Position numbers and translations under genes: made by a program. Below are positions 1-8,571 of a DNA stretch of 64,000 nt, in pieces (position 1 is the first letter of the stretch; the number at the start of each line of letters is the position of its first letter). Location of the stretch: NCBI RefSeq assembly GCF_013337765.1, contig NZ_VBSB01000009.1, positions 1-64,000 of the forward strand, written 5' to 3'. The notes under the pieces were generated by a model. It was not told where the DNA came from. It did no database searches and saw only the letters and a list, made by a program, of their open reading frames with translations. The stretch is from Mycolicibacterium sphagni (GTDB taxonomy: Bacteria; Actinomycetota; Actinomycetes; Mycobacteriales; Mycobacteriaceae).

Positions 1-227
1 TCTACCAGCGGATGATGACCGGCCCCGTCGCCGAGGGCAACGAGACCATCCGAGACCTCGGCAAGCGAGAGCTTATGGTGGTGGCACCGCTCATCGCGCT
101 GCTGATCGGGCTCGGGGTATATCCCAAGATCGCCCTGGATGTCATCAACCCCGCCGTCGCCCACACGTTGAGCTCGATTCAACAATCCGACCCGGCACCC
201 ACCGTCGCAGAGGGGACCCACCCATGA
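1..227 (+). CDS. nuoM: NADH-quinone oxidoreductase subunit M, C-terminal end (partial)
   Basis: Open reading frame entering from the left edge, so only about the last 75 residues are visible. One hydrophobic segment (MVVAPLIALLIGLGVYP) followed by a polar tail matches the last membrane helix and C-terminus of NuoM, an antiporter-like proton-pumping subunit of complex I in the plasma membrane. Its stop overlaps the nuoN start by four bases (ATGA), the usual nuoM-nuoN arrangement. The identification rests mainly on this linkage and on the fit of the short tail. Confidence 0.85.
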   Translation, partial: YQRMMTGPVAEGNETIRDLGKRELMVVAPLIALLIGLGVYPKIALDVINPAVAHTLSSIQQSDPAPTVAEGTHP

Positions 228-1753
228 CCCCGCCCAGTATCGAATACGGCCAGCTCTCGCCCATGTTGATCGTCCTCGGCGTCGCCGTCGCCGGGGTGCT
301 GATCGAAGCGTTCGCACCGCGCGGCCGCCGATACCAGCTGCATCTGGGCCTGAGTCTGACCGGGCTGGTGGCCGCGCTGGTCGCCGTCACGGCGTTGTCG
401 GGAACCATCGGTTCCGCCGTCTCCGGAGCCGTCATATCCGATGGTCCGGCGTCGTTCCTTCAAGGGATCGTCCTCGTAATCGGGCTAGCGTCGGTGTCTT
501 TGGTGGCGCAGCGCGATCCTAGTGGCGCGACATCGGCTTTCACGCCGCAAGCCTCGACAGTGCCGGGCAGCGTCGCTGAGAAGACGGCTCTACGGATCGG
601 TGGCATGCAGACCGAGGTCTTTCCACTGACCATGTTCGCGGTTGCCGGAATGCTCATCTTCGTCGCCGCGGGCGATCTGTTGACGATGTTCATTGCGCTG
701 GAAGTGTTCTCGCTGCCGCTGTATCTGATGTGTGGACTGGCCCGCCACCGGCGACTGCTGTCCCAGGAATCAGCTCTGAAATACTTTCTGCTGGGCGCCT
801 TCTCGTCGGCGTTCTTCCTCTACGGCATCGCGCTACTCTACGGCTACGCCGGGACCCTCAGCCTGCCCGGTATCGCCCGCGCCATCGACACCAGCACCGA
901 CAACACCACGCTGGCGCTGCTCGGTGCCTCCCTGGTCGCCGTCGGCCTGCTGTTCAAGGTCGGCGCCGTGCCCTTCCACTCCTGGATCCCCGACGTCTAC
1001 CAAGGCGCACCCACCCCCATCACCGCCTTCATGGCCGCCGCCACCAAGGTCGCCGCCTTCGGCGCCATGCTGCGCATCTTCTACGTCGCGCTACCCGGCC
1101 TCAACCACGACTGGCGGCCCGTGCTGTCGCTGATAGCGATGGTGACGATGGTTGCCGGGGCGGTGCTGGCCGTCGGACAGACGGATCTGAAGCGGCTGCT
1201 CGGATATTCGGCCGTGGCACAAGCCGGCTTCATCCTGACCGGTGTCGTCTCCGCGGACGGTCTCGGTCTCTCGGCGACCCTGTTCTACTTGGCGACCTAT
1301 GCGTTGACCACCATGGGAGCGTTCGCCGTGATCAGCCTGGTGCGCAACCACACCGGTGGGGAGGAGACTGCGATCGCCAACTGGGTTGGGATGGGGCGGC
1401 GGCATCCGCTGACCGCGATGGTGTTCGCTTTGTTCCTGCTCGCCTTCGCCGGCATCCCGCTCACCAGCGGATTCATCGGCAAGTTCGCCGTGTTCTCCGC
1501 GGCCGCACATGGGGGGCAGTTGCTGCTGGTCCTCGTCGGCGTGATCGCCAGCGCCGTCACCGCATTCGTCTACGCCAAGGTGGTGGTGTGGATGTACTCC
1601 GACGACGTTCCCGCGCAGCCCGCGGTGGTGTACACCCCGAGTTGGCTGACGGGGGCGACCATCGTGGCGGCCGCCGCGGCGACCCTGACCTTCGGATTCA
1701 TGCCACAACCCCTACTCGATCTTGCGGATGCCGCCGGGGCGTTTCTCGGCTGA
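224..1753 (+). CDS. nuoN: NADH-quinone oxidoreductase subunit N
   Basis: A 509-residue, very hydrophobic protein with about 14 predicted membrane helices, the normal size for NuoN. It is one of the three antiporter-like subunits of proton-pumping complex I. Conserved helix segments with buried charge are visible, including LEVFSLPLYLMCGL, the KYFLLGAFSSAFFLYG stretch and the VGLLFKVGAVPFHSWIPDVY stretch with the proton-channel lysine and histidine. It is translationally coupled to nuoM. It is the last nuo gene and converges with the phosphoribulokinase gene with one base between the stop codons. The stretch around residues 85-115 is a polar insertion typical of actinobacterial NuoN. Confidence 0.97.
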   Translation: MTPPSIEYGQLSPMLIVLGVAVAGVLIEAFAPRGRRYQLHLGLSLTGLVAALVAVTALSGTIGSAVSGAVISDGPASFLQGIVLVIGLASVSLVAQRDPSGATSAFTPQASTVPGSVAEKTALRIGGMQTEVFPLTMFAVAGMLIFVAAGDLLTMFIALEVFSLPLYLMCGLARHRRLLSQESALKYFLLGAFSSAFFLYGIALLYGYAGTLSLPGIARAIDTSTDNTTLALLGASLVAVGLLFKVGAVPFHSWIPDVYQGAPTPITAFMAAATKVAAFGAMLRIFYVALPGLNHDWRPVLSLIAMVTMVAGAVLAVGQTDLKRLLGYSAVAQAGFILTGVVSADGLGLSATLFYLATYALTTMGAFAVISLVRNHTGGEETAIANWVGMGRRHPLTAMVFALFLLAFAGIPLTSGFIGKFAVFSAAAHGGQLLLVLVGVIASAVTAFVYAKVVVWMYSDDVPAQPAVVYTPSWLTGATIVAAAAATLTFGFMPQPLLDLADAAGAFLG

Positions 1754-1754
1754 G

Positions 1755-2639
1755 TCAGCGCACCGTCAGCTCGGCCTTACGGCGCTCGAACAGCCGCAGC
1801 ACCATGGGCGTGAAGATCAGCTGCATCGCCAGGTCCATCTTGCCGCCGGGGCACACTATGGTGTTGGCCCGCGACATGAACGAATCATGCAGCATCGACA
1901 GCAGATACGGGAAGTCGATGCCGTGCGGGTCGCGGAACCGGATGATCACCATGGACTCGTCGGCGGTCGGGATCGACCGGGAGATGAACGGATTGGACGT
2001 ATCCACCATCGGGACGCGCTGGAAGTTGACATCGGTGTAGGAGAACTGCGAGCAGATGAAGTTCACGTAGTCGGGCATGCGGCGCAAGATGGTGTCGGTC
2101 ACCGCCTCGGAGGTGTACCCGCGTGACACCTTGTCGCGGTGCAGCTTCTGAATCCACTCCAGGTTGATCACCGGGACTACGCCGATCTTCAGATCGGCGT
2201 AGCGCGCGACGTCGACGTCCTCGGTGACGATCGCACCGTGCAAACCCTCGTAGAACAGCATGTCGGTGTCGTCGGGCAGCACCTCCCACGGGGTGAAGGT
2301 CCCCGGCTCCTGGTCGTACGGTCGGGCCTCGGTGGGGTCGTGTAAGTATTTGCGCGCCTTGCCCGTCCCGCTCTCACCATAGGAGCAGAACAGATCCTGC
2401 AGCTCGGTGAACAGATTGGCCTCAGGCCCGAAATGGCTGAATGTGTGGTCGCCGCGCGCGTGGGCGTCCGAGAGTTGCAGCTTCATCTCGGCTCGGTCGA
2501 AGCGATGGAAACTGTCACCTTCGACGTAGGCCACGTTGATCCCTTCCCTCCGGAAGATTTGATCGAACGTGCGCATCACGGACGTCGTGCCCGCCCCCGA
2601 CGAGCCGGTCACCGAGATGATCGGATGCAGACGAGACAT
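1755..2639 (-). CDS. prk: phosphoribulokinase
   Basis: A 294-residue protein with an N-terminal P-loop GSSGAGTT at residues 12-19 and the FxREG and YVEGDSFHRFDRAEM segments of proteobacterial-type phosphoribulokinase. It phosphorylates ribulose 5-phosphate to ribulose 1,5-bisphosphate with ATP, the step that makes the Rubisco substrate, and is considered diagnostic of the CBB cycle. It lies 11 bases downstream of the class I fructose bisphosphatase gene and is clearly cotranscribed with it. A ribosome-binding site (AAAGGAGTTCTG) precedes the ATG. Most mycobacteria, including M. tuberculosis, lack this enzyme, so its presence points to facultative autotrophy. Confidence 0.95.
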   Translation of the reverse strand: MSRLHPIISVTGSSGAGTTSVMRTFDQIFRREGINVAYVEGDSFHRFDRAEMKLQLSDAHARGDHTFSHFGPEANLFTELQDLFCSYGESGTGKARKYLHDPTEARPYDQEPGTFTPWEVLPDDTDMLFYEGLHGAIVTEDVDVARYADLKIGVVPVINLEWIQKLHRDKVSRGYTSEAVTDTILRRMPDYVNFICSQFSYTDVNFQRVPMVDTSNPFISRSIPTADESMVIIRFRDPHGIDFPYLLSMLHDSFMSRANTIVCPGGKMDLAMQLIFTPMVLRLFERRKAELTVR

Positions 2640-2650
2640 CAGAACTCCTT

Positions 2651-3724
2651 TCAGGCCACCGGAGCGCGGAACAGGCCGCGATCGCCGTACAGCGGCAATC
2701 CATCTGGCTTGTCGTTGCTCTCGATGTGATAGTTCTCGATGCGCCGGACTTCCTCGGCGGCACCGAAGATCAGCGGAACCCGTTGATGCAGGCTGGTGGG
2801 TATGACGTCGAGCAGTCGGCCGCGGCCGGTGCTGGACAGTCCGCCCGCCTGTTCGACGAGGAAGGCGATCGGGTTGGCCTCGTAGAGTAGGCGCAACCGG
2901 CCCGGCTTAGACGGGTCCTTCGAGTCGCGTGGATACAGGAACACCCCGCCCCGAGTCAGGATGCGGTGCGTTTCGGCCACCAGCGACGCCACCCAGCGCA
3001 TGTTGAAATCCTTGGCTCGTGTTCCGGTCCGGCCGGCCAGGCACTCGTCGATGTAGCGCTGTACAGCCGGTTCCCAGAAGCGGCGATTGGAGGCGTTGAT
3101 CGCGAATTCCGACGCATGGCTGGGAATCCTGATCGATTGCCGACTCAGGAAGAACTCGCCAAGACCGGGGTCGAGCGTGAACGCGTGCACGCCGGTCCCC
3201 ACCGTCAGCACCAACATGGTGGAGGGGCCGTAGATGGCGTAGCCCGCGCACACCTGTTCGGTGCCTGGTTGCAGAAAGTCCTCCAGCGTGGCATCGGTCC
3301 CGGGTGTGGGCGCGCGCAAGATCGAAAAGATACTGCCGACAGAGACATTCACGTCGATGTTGGAGGATCCGTCGAGCGGGTCGAAGATCAGCAGGTACTT
3401 TCCGCGCGGGTACTGGGTCGGCAGGGGATAAGGCTCGTCGATCTCCTCGGAGACCATCCCGGCGACCTGCCCACCCCACTCGCAGGCCCGCAGAAAATAC
3501 TCGTTGGCCAGCACGTCCAGTTTCTGCTGTACCTCACCCTGCACGTTGACGACGTCGGCGGAACCCAACACACCACCGAGTTCGCCCTGAGCCACCCGGT
3601 TCGAAATCGCTTTGCAGGCCAGCGCCACATCGAGGATCAAGGCGTTGAGCTCCCCGCTGGCATCGGGATGGTGGCGGCGCTCCTCGATCAGGAACCGCAC
3701 CAGCGTGGTTTGGTTTGTGAGCAT
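2651..3724 (-). CDS. fbp: class I fructose-1,6-bisphosphatase
   Basis: A 357-residue protein with the class I FBPase metal and substrate motifs: SEEID around residues 92-96 and [16 protein letters not shown] from residue 115. It hydrolyses fructose 1,6-bisphosphate to fructose 6-phosphate. The reading frame stays open upstream to 4222, but the start MLTNQT at 3724 is chosen because a near-perfect ribosome-binding site (AAGGAGGAGGACAGATC) stands directly before it and the family begins here. Ordinary mycobacterial gluconeogenesis uses the unrelated GlpX-type enzyme, so this copy next to phosphoribulokinase most likely serves the CBB cycle; that last step is inference. Confidence 0.94.
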   Translation of the reverse strand: MLTNQTTLVRFLIEERRHHPDASGELNALILDVALACKAISNRVAQGELGGVLGSADVVNVQGEVQQKLDVLANEYFLRACEWGGQVAGMVSEEIDEPYPLPTQYPRGKYLLIFDPLDGSSNIDVNVSVGSIFSILRAPTPGTDATLEDFLQPGTEQVCAGYAIYGPSTMLVLTVGTGVHAFTLDPGLGEFFLSRQSIRIPSHASEFAINASNRRFWEPAVQRYIDECLAGRTGTRAKDFNMRWVASLVAETHRILTRGGVFLYPRDSKDPSKPGRLRLLYEANPIAFLVEQAGGLSSTGRGRLLDVIPTSLHQRVPLIFGAAEEVRRIENYHIESNDKPDGLPLYGDRGLFRAPVA

Positions 3725-3892
3725 GATCTGTCCTCCTCCTTGGCGATCCCGGCGCATGAAACAGCCCATGACCTCGGGTCGATTCGATGGTCCCGGTAGG
3801 GGAGTGGACTCCCATCCCCCGGGCGGGTGGCCTCGCGGGGGGATGACGCGCCAATGCGGCGACGGCGGCGATTGTGAGCCTACGATCACGGC

Positions 3893-4306
3893 ATGAGCCT
3901 GCCCATCACCGTGCTGGTGTACAGCGACAGCCGCGCGACTCGGCACCGCGTCGCTGCGGCACTGGGGCACCGTCCGGCCGCGGATCTCCCCGAACTCGAC
4001 TTCCTCGAAGTCGCCACTCCCGCGATGGTCGTGCAGCGAATGGACTCCGGTGGCGTCGACGCGGCGATCCTCGACGGCGAGGCCACTCCCGCAGGCGGCA
4101 TGGGAATTGCCAAGCAGCTCAAGGACGAACTCGACGACTGCCCACCGGTGGTCGTGTTGACCGGTCGGCCCATCGACGACTGGCTGGCCCGCTGGTCCCG
4201 GGCCGACGCCGCCGTACCGCATCCGGTGGATCCCGCGGAGTTGACCGCCGCGGTCGTCGGGGTGCTGCGCACACGGCTGCAGGCGGGGATCGTTCCGGCT
4301 AGCTAG
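3893..4306 (+). CDS. receiver-domain protein, Rv3143-like
   Basis: A 137-residue single-domain response-regulator receiver with no DNA-binding or enzymatic output domain. The acidic pocket (YSDS near residue 11), the phospho-acceptor aspartate in AILDGEA and the switch threonine in VVLTGRP are present. The conserved C-terminal Lys-Pro is replaced by HPVDP, so phosphorylation chemistry may be altered. I recognise strong resemblance to Rv3143, which lies beside nuoA in M. tuberculosis; here it sits close to the nuoN end between CBB and hydrogenase genes. Its 3' end overlaps the convergent DUF6390-type gene by eight bases. Its target is unknown; a role in respiratory control is conjecture. Confidence 0.82.
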   Translation: MSLPITVLVYSDSRATRHRVAAALGHRPAADLPELDFLEVATPAMVVQRMDSGGVDAAILDGEATPAGGMGIAKQLKDELDDCPPVVVLTGRPIDDWLARWSRADAAVPHPVDPAELTAAVVGVLRTRLQAGIVPAS

Positions 4307-5033
4307 CGGTTACCGACGTCACCAGCTCCAGCGTCGACGCGGTCGCCGTCGCCAGCGCGGCGACCTCACCCTCATCGAGGTGTCCGCAGATCCAATCCCA
4401 GTGTGCTGCAACGGTATCGCCCCTCGACGGTGGCGGGGCCAACGCCACGCCGTCGCGGCACCAGCGAACCGTCTCAGGTTCTCGATCGCCGAGGTACAAG
4501 CGGTCTCCGTCGAATCGGAGCGGTCGCGAGAGCAGCACAACGTGCTCGTCGTCGACTGAATCGACCATGCCCCAGCGGATCCGGCAGGCCTGCAGAATCC
4601 GCAGCGGTGTGCCCGGGTCCAGTCTGAGCAACCGTATCCATGGATAGACTACGAACACGTGGAAGCTGTGGTGAGCCAGGCCGTGCCCGTCGACGCGGTC
4701 CAGCAGGCCGGTGGGCTGACCGGCGAAGACCGCGCGCAGTCTTGTCACGAGAATGTCCGGGTCGACGGTGTCCAGCAGCGAGCCGCCGATCCAGTAGCTG
4801 CGCACCACCTCGGCGTCCATCGGATCGTCGATACCCGCTGCGGCGGCGATCTCGTCGAGGTACGGCCACGCGCCGTCGAAACCCTGCGCATGTCCGACGA
4901 TCTCGTCATGATCGCCGCCCGGCAGCAGAACCGTGGCGTCGGGGGGTCCGCAATAGCCCAGTTCGTTTGGTGGGAAGGCGAAGCGCGCGAACAACTCCCA
5001 GCCATGCAGGCTCGCGGGCAGGTGTGTGGTCAC
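4299..5033 (-). CDS. hydrogenase-linked protein, DUF6390-type
   Basis: A 244-residue soluble protein with no signal peptide or membrane helix. I recognise it as the DUF6390-type protein found beside actinobacterial group 1h hydrogenases; its biochemical role is not known. Visible segments include [13 protein letters not shown] near the N-terminus and a conserved [12 protein letters not shown] block near the middle, with paired histidines. The GTG start overlaps the stop of the upstream HypC paralogue (GTGA), so the two are translationally coupled. It is the last gene of the hydrogenase operon. A maturation or scaffold role is a guess from context only. Confidence 0.8.
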   Translation of the reverse strand: MTTHLPASLHGWELFARFAFPPNELGYCGPPDATVLLPGGDHDEIVGHAQGFDGAWPYLDEIAAAAGIDDPMDAEVVRSYWIGGSLLDTVDPDILVTRLRAVFAGQPTGLLDRVDGHGLAHHSFHVFVVYPWIRLLRLDPGTPLRILQACRIRWGMVDSVDDEHVVLLSRPLRFDGDRLYLGDREPETVRWCRDGVALAPPPSRGDTVAAHWDWICGHLDEGEVAALATATASTLELVTSVTAS

Positions 5034-5278
5034 GGGGACTCGTCGAGTCCGCTGCCCATCAGCCGAAGACCGGCCAGCGCCGCTTCGGCGCCCTGCGCGT
5101 CGGTCTTCTCGACCACGAAACCCATGTGGATGATCACCCAGTCACCCGCAGCGAAGGTCTCCTCGGGCAGCATGCCGATGTTGACCCGGCGGTGCTGGCC
5201 GGCAACGTCGACCATCGCCAGCTGGCCACCGTAGCCTTCCACCAGGCTCACCACCCGACCGGGTATGCCCAGACACAT
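5030..5278 (-). CDS. hypC: HypC/HybG-type hydrogenase maturation chaperone (hydrogenase-operon copy)
   Basis: An 82-residue HypC-family protein beginning MCLGIPGRV, whose Cys2 is exposed after Met removal and binds the Fe(CN)2CO precursor during [NiFe] cofactor assembly. The start at 5278 is chosen because family members start exactly with MCxGxP and because AGGAGGTGTGAGGCG precedes it; an upstream in-frame start would bury Cys2. It lies four bases after the endopeptidase gene. A second, sequence-divergent HypC is encoded at 16252, so this one probably serves as the chaperone dedicated to the neighbouring large subunit; that assignment is inference. Confidence 0.93.
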   Translation of the reverse strand: MCLGIPGRVVSLVEGYGGQLAMVDVAGQHRRVNIGMLPEETFAAGDWVIIHMGFVVEKTDAQGAEAALAGLRLMGSGLDESP

Positions 5279-5282
5279 CGCC

Positions 5283-5774
5283 TCACACCTCCTGCGCCGC
5301 AAGCTTTTCGCGGACCGTCGCGACCGCCGTCCGTACCGCGTCCACCGCAGCCGGTACCGCCGCGCGCACCGGCTCGCTCAATCCGATCCCGTCGGCGGTG
5401 TCGGCGACCTCGCATCCGACGACGACGGTGGGGGGCGCGGCCCCGCCCAGCGCCCGCAGGCTGGCGAAGACGGTGCCCGGATCCATTCCGTGGGCATCCA
5501 ATGCGGCGGTGGTACCGACGGTCTCGTGATCAGCGACGAACATGTGCACGGTCCCGGGCGATCCCCGGTCGGGCAGGGCATCGACGAGCACCAGGGCCGC
5601 CCATGGGTCGAGCAGGTCGTAGGCCAGGTGCATGCCGCGGATTCCGTAGTCGGTCATCCGCACGTCGGGCTCGGCGTCGACGCCCTGGCCCAAGGCGCGG
5701 ATCACCTCGGATCCGAACCCGTCGTCGCCAAGGAACATGTTCCCGATCCCGGCGACCAGAATGCGTGGCTGCAT
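5283..5774 (-). CDS. [NiFe]-hydrogenase large-subunit maturation endopeptidase
   Basis: A 163-residue protein of the HyaD/HybD/HupD M52 family. The N-terminal motif ILVAGIGNMFLGDDGFG carries the first metal-sensing acidic residue, and further conserved positions are D in LVDALPDRG and H in DAHGMDP. These proteases sense inserted nickel and cut the C-terminal peptide from the large subunit after the DPCxxCxxH motif. The likely substrate is the 9444-11240 product, which still carries a 22-residue extension. The start MQPRIL at 5774 is preferred to an upstream one because it begins just before the family core and lies seven bases after the small membrane-peptide gene. Confidence 0.93.
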   Translation of the reverse strand: MQPRILVAGIGNMFLGDDGFGSEVIRALGQGVDAEPDVRMTDYGIRGMHLAYDLLDPWAALVLVDALPDRGSPGTVHMFVADHETVGTTAALDAHGMDPGTVFASLRALGGAAPPTVVVGCEVADTADGIGLSEPVRAAVPAAVDAVRTAVATVREKLAAQEV

Positions 5775-5781
5775 GAGATTG

Positions 5782-5901
5782 CTACATGTGCCGCATTCGC
5801 ATGTAGCGCTGGACATCCGGGATTGATCGGACCCCGATCACCACGCCGGCCACCACGACGACCGCCACAAAACTGGTGGCGATCCACCCTACGACTGCCA
5901 T
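5782..5901 (-). CDS. 39-residue membrane peptide, DUF6893-like
   Basis: A very small gene encoding 39 residues: one membrane helix rich in Val and Ala (residues 3-22) followed by a basic, Met-rich cytoplasmic tail ending RYMRMRHM. The ATG at 5901 has a good ribosome-binding site (AAAGGAGTTCGAC). It overlaps the upstream gene's end by 13 bases and the endopeptidase starts seven bases after its stop, so it is embedded in the operon. It resembles the small DUF6893-type proteins I associate with hydrogenase operons of actinobacteria. It could anchor the otherwise soluble hydrogenase to the membrane or tune electron transfer; this is speculation. Confidence 0.72.
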   Translation of the reverse strand: MAVVGWIATSFVAVVVVAGVVIGVRSIPDVQRYMRMRHM

Positions 5902-7244
5902 GTCGAACTCCTTTCTGGACTAGACGGTTGCACGTCGAGCGGTTCGACCTCGTCGGGTGCGAAGTAGAGGTAGCGCCCGTACCAGTCGTGCAGCTCGGCC
6001 GCCGGATCGTCCTCGACGACGACGCCGACATGGGTGTTGCCGTCGACGTCTTCGTGCACGGAGGTGACCCGCGCTGTCCTGCCCGCCACGAAGATGTCTT
6101 GCGCGTCGGCGCGGCGGCTGGGTCGCAACCGAACCCGGCTGCCGCGAGCCACCCGGACACCGGAGATCAGGACGGCGTCGACCTCGGGACGGACCTGATG
6201 GTCCACCGACGGATCCCACCAATCGACGCCATCGGGCACTTCGGGGATCAGACCCGCGGGCGTTGATCCAGCGCGGGGGTCGCGTAGCACGCCGTGCAGC
6301 CGCTGCATCGCCTCTGGTGACATTCCGTCGCAACGTTCGATGATGCTGGCGGCCAGCGGATCGGTCGCCCGGGCCTGGGCCTTCTCCTCGTCGGTCATTG
6401 TCATCACCCGCAAGGTGAGAATCTCGTCGATCTCCGTCGAATCGAAGAAGCCGCCCTCGCTCTGCTCGGCCACCTGCGGATGGTCGTAGAGAATGATCGG
6501 GGAGATCAGGAGGAGGTCGTCCTCACCGGGCGCACCGGCCAGGACCGGAAAGCAGCGGTTGTGCCTGCAGCGTGCCGCTGCTGCCGTCGCGTTCGGGGGC
6601 GGCTCGAGCAGGGAGACGAATCGGCCGCCGGAGATCTCAGCGATGACGTGGTTTCCGATCATCGAGCCGGCGATGGCGTCGGGCGCATCGGCGGCGCGAG
6701 CCGTGGTGTTGACAACCGTCAGGCTGACCCGATCCAGGCCGTCGTCACGATCCACGTCGACGGTCACCGCGCCGTGCAGTTCGCGTCGGGTGCGTACCAG
6801 CCGGCCGTCATCGACGTGCTCGACTGAGGCGCCACCGGGGACCGCTATTGGTAGCGTCCACGACCGTCGAGGATCGGCCAGATCCAGCGCGTCGAAGCTG
6901 ATCTCGCACTCGACAGCCTCGTCCCAACTGAGCCAACGCCCACCCGGTGTCACGAGTTCGTCGACCGGAATCCAGCCGTTCGTGCTCGGGCGTTCCGCCT
7001 GCCGATGCTGCAGCTGCAGGAACCGCACGGTCAGCGTGAGTGTGCCACCGTCGGCGACCAGAAACTGAGTGTCCAGTGCGCTTTCTTCCCCGATACCGGC
7101 GTCCGCGGCACCCGGTGGACCGAGAACGCCGAACTGCCAGCGACACTGGTTCTTTCGCGACGAAGCCCGGTACGGGTAGAGCAGGTACCCCTCATAGAGC
7201 ACCGCATCGGCGATGGTGCGGGCCCGGTCCCACCCGGCGGTCAT
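5889..7244 (-). CDS. hydrogenase-operon protein of unknown function (451 aa)
   Basis: A 451-residue soluble protein with no signal peptide. The N-terminal half has alternating strand-rich sequence with many Asp/Glu; a central CRHNRCFPVLAG segment holds two cysteines; the C-terminal 60 residues (GSRVRLRPS...HVGVVVEDDP...GRYLYFAPDEVEPLD) look like a small beta-barrel resembling hydrogenase-linked accessory domains. The GTG/ATG start at 7244 overlaps the upstream stop by four bases (ATGA), which decides it over a longer in-frame extension. It is conserved in position within group 1h hydrogenase operons as I know them. No enzymatic motif is recognisable and no function is proposed. Confidence 0.85.
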   Translation of the reverse strand: MTAGWDRARTIADAVLYEGYLLYPYRASSRKNQCRWQFGVLGPPGAADAGIGEESALDTQFLVADGGTLTLTVRFLQLQHRQAERPSTNGWIPVDELVTPGGRWLSWDEAVECEISFDALDLADPRRSWTLPIAVPGGASVEHVDDGRLVRTRRELHGAVTVDVDRDDGLDRVSLTVVNTTARAADAPDAIAGSMIGNHVIAEISGGRFVSLLEPPPNATAAAARCRHNRCFPVLAGAPGEDDLLLISPIILYDHPQVAEQSEGGFFDSTEIDEILTLRVMTMTDEEKAQARATDPLAASIIERCDGMSPEAMQRLHGVLRDPRAGSTPAGLIPEVPDGVDWWDPSVDHQVRPEVDAVLISGVRVARGSRVRLRPSRRADAQDIFVAGRTARVTSVHEDVDGNTHVGVVVEDDPAAELHDWYGRYLYFAPDEVEPLDVQPSSPERSSTWQS

Positions 7245-7915
7245 GGCTGCTCCCGGCTGGCGCCATTGGTGCACAGCGTTGGCTGACTGGCGGCCGCCAA
7301 CAATGCACCGACGGCGTCGTCGACGCTGAGCAGGCCGCGCGCCGACTTGAACGAACACAGCTCGGTGATCGTGTCATGGGATAGGCGTACCCACCCGGAG
7401 TCGGGGTAGTGCTGCGCGACCAGGGCTCGCCACATGGCGACCGGCAGTTCGAAGGAGTCCTCACACTCCCAGGAGACCTGCCGGACGCGCAGCGCCTGCT
7501 GGCCGGCATCGAAAATTGTTCCGCTGAACAGGAATTGCAGCGGGATCGTGCCGTCGCGCAGGGCGTGGAAGTACTTGGTGCCGGTCACCTCGACGTCGTA
7601 GGTGCATGGCAGGGGTAGTGTCGCCCGGGTGGTGCCGATGAAGCCTGGAACCATGGCCGCAGCATGTAGCCAGAGGAAGCTGCGCTGGGTGGCTGCCCAT
7701 CGTTCGCGGGGGCCGAACAAGTCGAGCAGTCCCGCTGCCTCCTCATCGGCGTAGGACCGGCGGAGCGGCTCGATGCGGACCTGGCAGCGCAGTGCGATGG
7801 CCTGGATCGGTTCGTCGCCGGAGGTGGTGATGCCGATCTCGGCCGCCAGGATCGGAGTCACCGCGTAGGGTTCGGGCGTCACGCCCAGCACCTGGAACCT
7901 CACATCGGCCGTCAT
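7241..7915 (-). CDS. hydrogenase-linked protein, DUF6084-type
   Basis: A 224-residue soluble protein, recognised as DUF6084-like, a family found beside actinobacterial high-affinity hydrogenases. It starts MTADVRFQVLGVTPEPYAV and has a strand-rich N-terminal half with RCQVRIEP, then TYDVEVTGTKYFHALRDG and PLQFLFSGTIF segments. No metal-binding cysteine pairs, membrane helix or catalytic motif is evident. It overlaps both neighbours by four bases, so the DUF5947, DUF6084 and 451-residue proteins are translated in series, consistent with a joint complex. Its role in hydrogenase assembly or electron transfer is not established. Confidence 0.84.
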   Translation of the reverse strand: MTADVRFQVLGVTPEPYAVTPILAAEIGITTSGDEPIQAIALRCQVRIEPLRRSYADEEAAGLLDLFGPRERWAATQRSFLWLHAAAMVPGFIGTTRATLPLPCTYDVEVTGTKYFHALRDGTIPLQFLFSGTIFDAGQQALRVRQVSWECEDSFELPVAMWRALVAQHYPDSGWVRLSHDTITELCSFKSARGLLSVDDAVGALLAAASQPTLCTNGASREQP

Positions 7916-8571
7916 GGCAGTCGCACCACGCTGCGCTCGGCGACGCGCGCGAAGAAGGCGTCGATGAACTCCCGTGCCTGCGTTCCGCCGTCAAATCCCC
8001 GCCACAGCAGACGAAGTCCGCCGACGAATTCGTAGCACGCGTCGATGGGCACCAGGAAGCAGGCTGGAGCAGGAAGGCCGGCAACGTCGGGCACAGCGGT
8101 GTCGCCGTCGTCGGGGACCCGGACCAGCAGTGCTTCGACATCGTCGGTGAGCAGGCCCGCCCGCGGATCGCGGGTGACTTTCGCCCACGCCGCCATGTCC
8201 AGCTCGGATTCGGTGGCCCCGGCGGGCCCTGGGTAGAAGGCCACGGTGCGGTCCAGCCCCGAGTTGTGGAACAAGAACGCGAAACCCACCGGGATCTGCA
8301 GTGCCTCCCACTCCTTGCGACCCAGGGCGAAGTCCGGGAACGACAGGTACCGATCGGGCACCGCGCGATACCGCAGAGCGGCATCCGCGTCGGTGAACAG
8401 TAGATAGCAGCCGCGGCACACGCACATCAGCTGGCGCGCACCGATGTTCACGACATGCTGGTGCTCATCGGCGATGGGCTCGGCACACATCTCGCACAGT
8501 TCGTCGGTCGATTCAGGCTGCGGTCGTGCGGTGCGAATCTTGGCCAGGACCTCCATGGGCGATGTGGTCAT
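7912..8571 (-). CDS. hydrogenase-linked protein, DUF5947-type, with zinc-ribbon-like cysteines
   Basis: A 219-residue protein matching the DUF5947 type of hydrogenase-operon proteins. Near the N-terminus it has CEMC and, after about 20 residues, CVCRGC, a CxxC...CxxC arrangement able to bind zinc or a small Fe-S centre. The rest is a soluble alpha/beta domain with DRYLSFPDFALG and GLRLLWRGFDGG segments. It overlaps the upstream Fe-S protein gene and the downstream DUF6084 gene by four bases each. Because it immediately follows the Fe-S electron-transfer gene it may act with it, but this is inference. Confidence 0.85.
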   Translation of the reverse strand: MTTSPMEVLAKIRTARPQPESTDELCEMCAEPIADEHQHVVNIGARQLMCVCRGCYLLFTDADAALRYRAVPDRYLSFPDFALGRKEWEALQIPVGFAFLFHNSGLDRTVAFYPGPAGATESELDMAAWAKVTRDPRAGLLTDDVEALLVRVPDDGDTAVPDVAGLPAPACFLVPIDACYEFVGGLRLLWRGFDGGTQAREFIDAFFARVAERSVVRLP

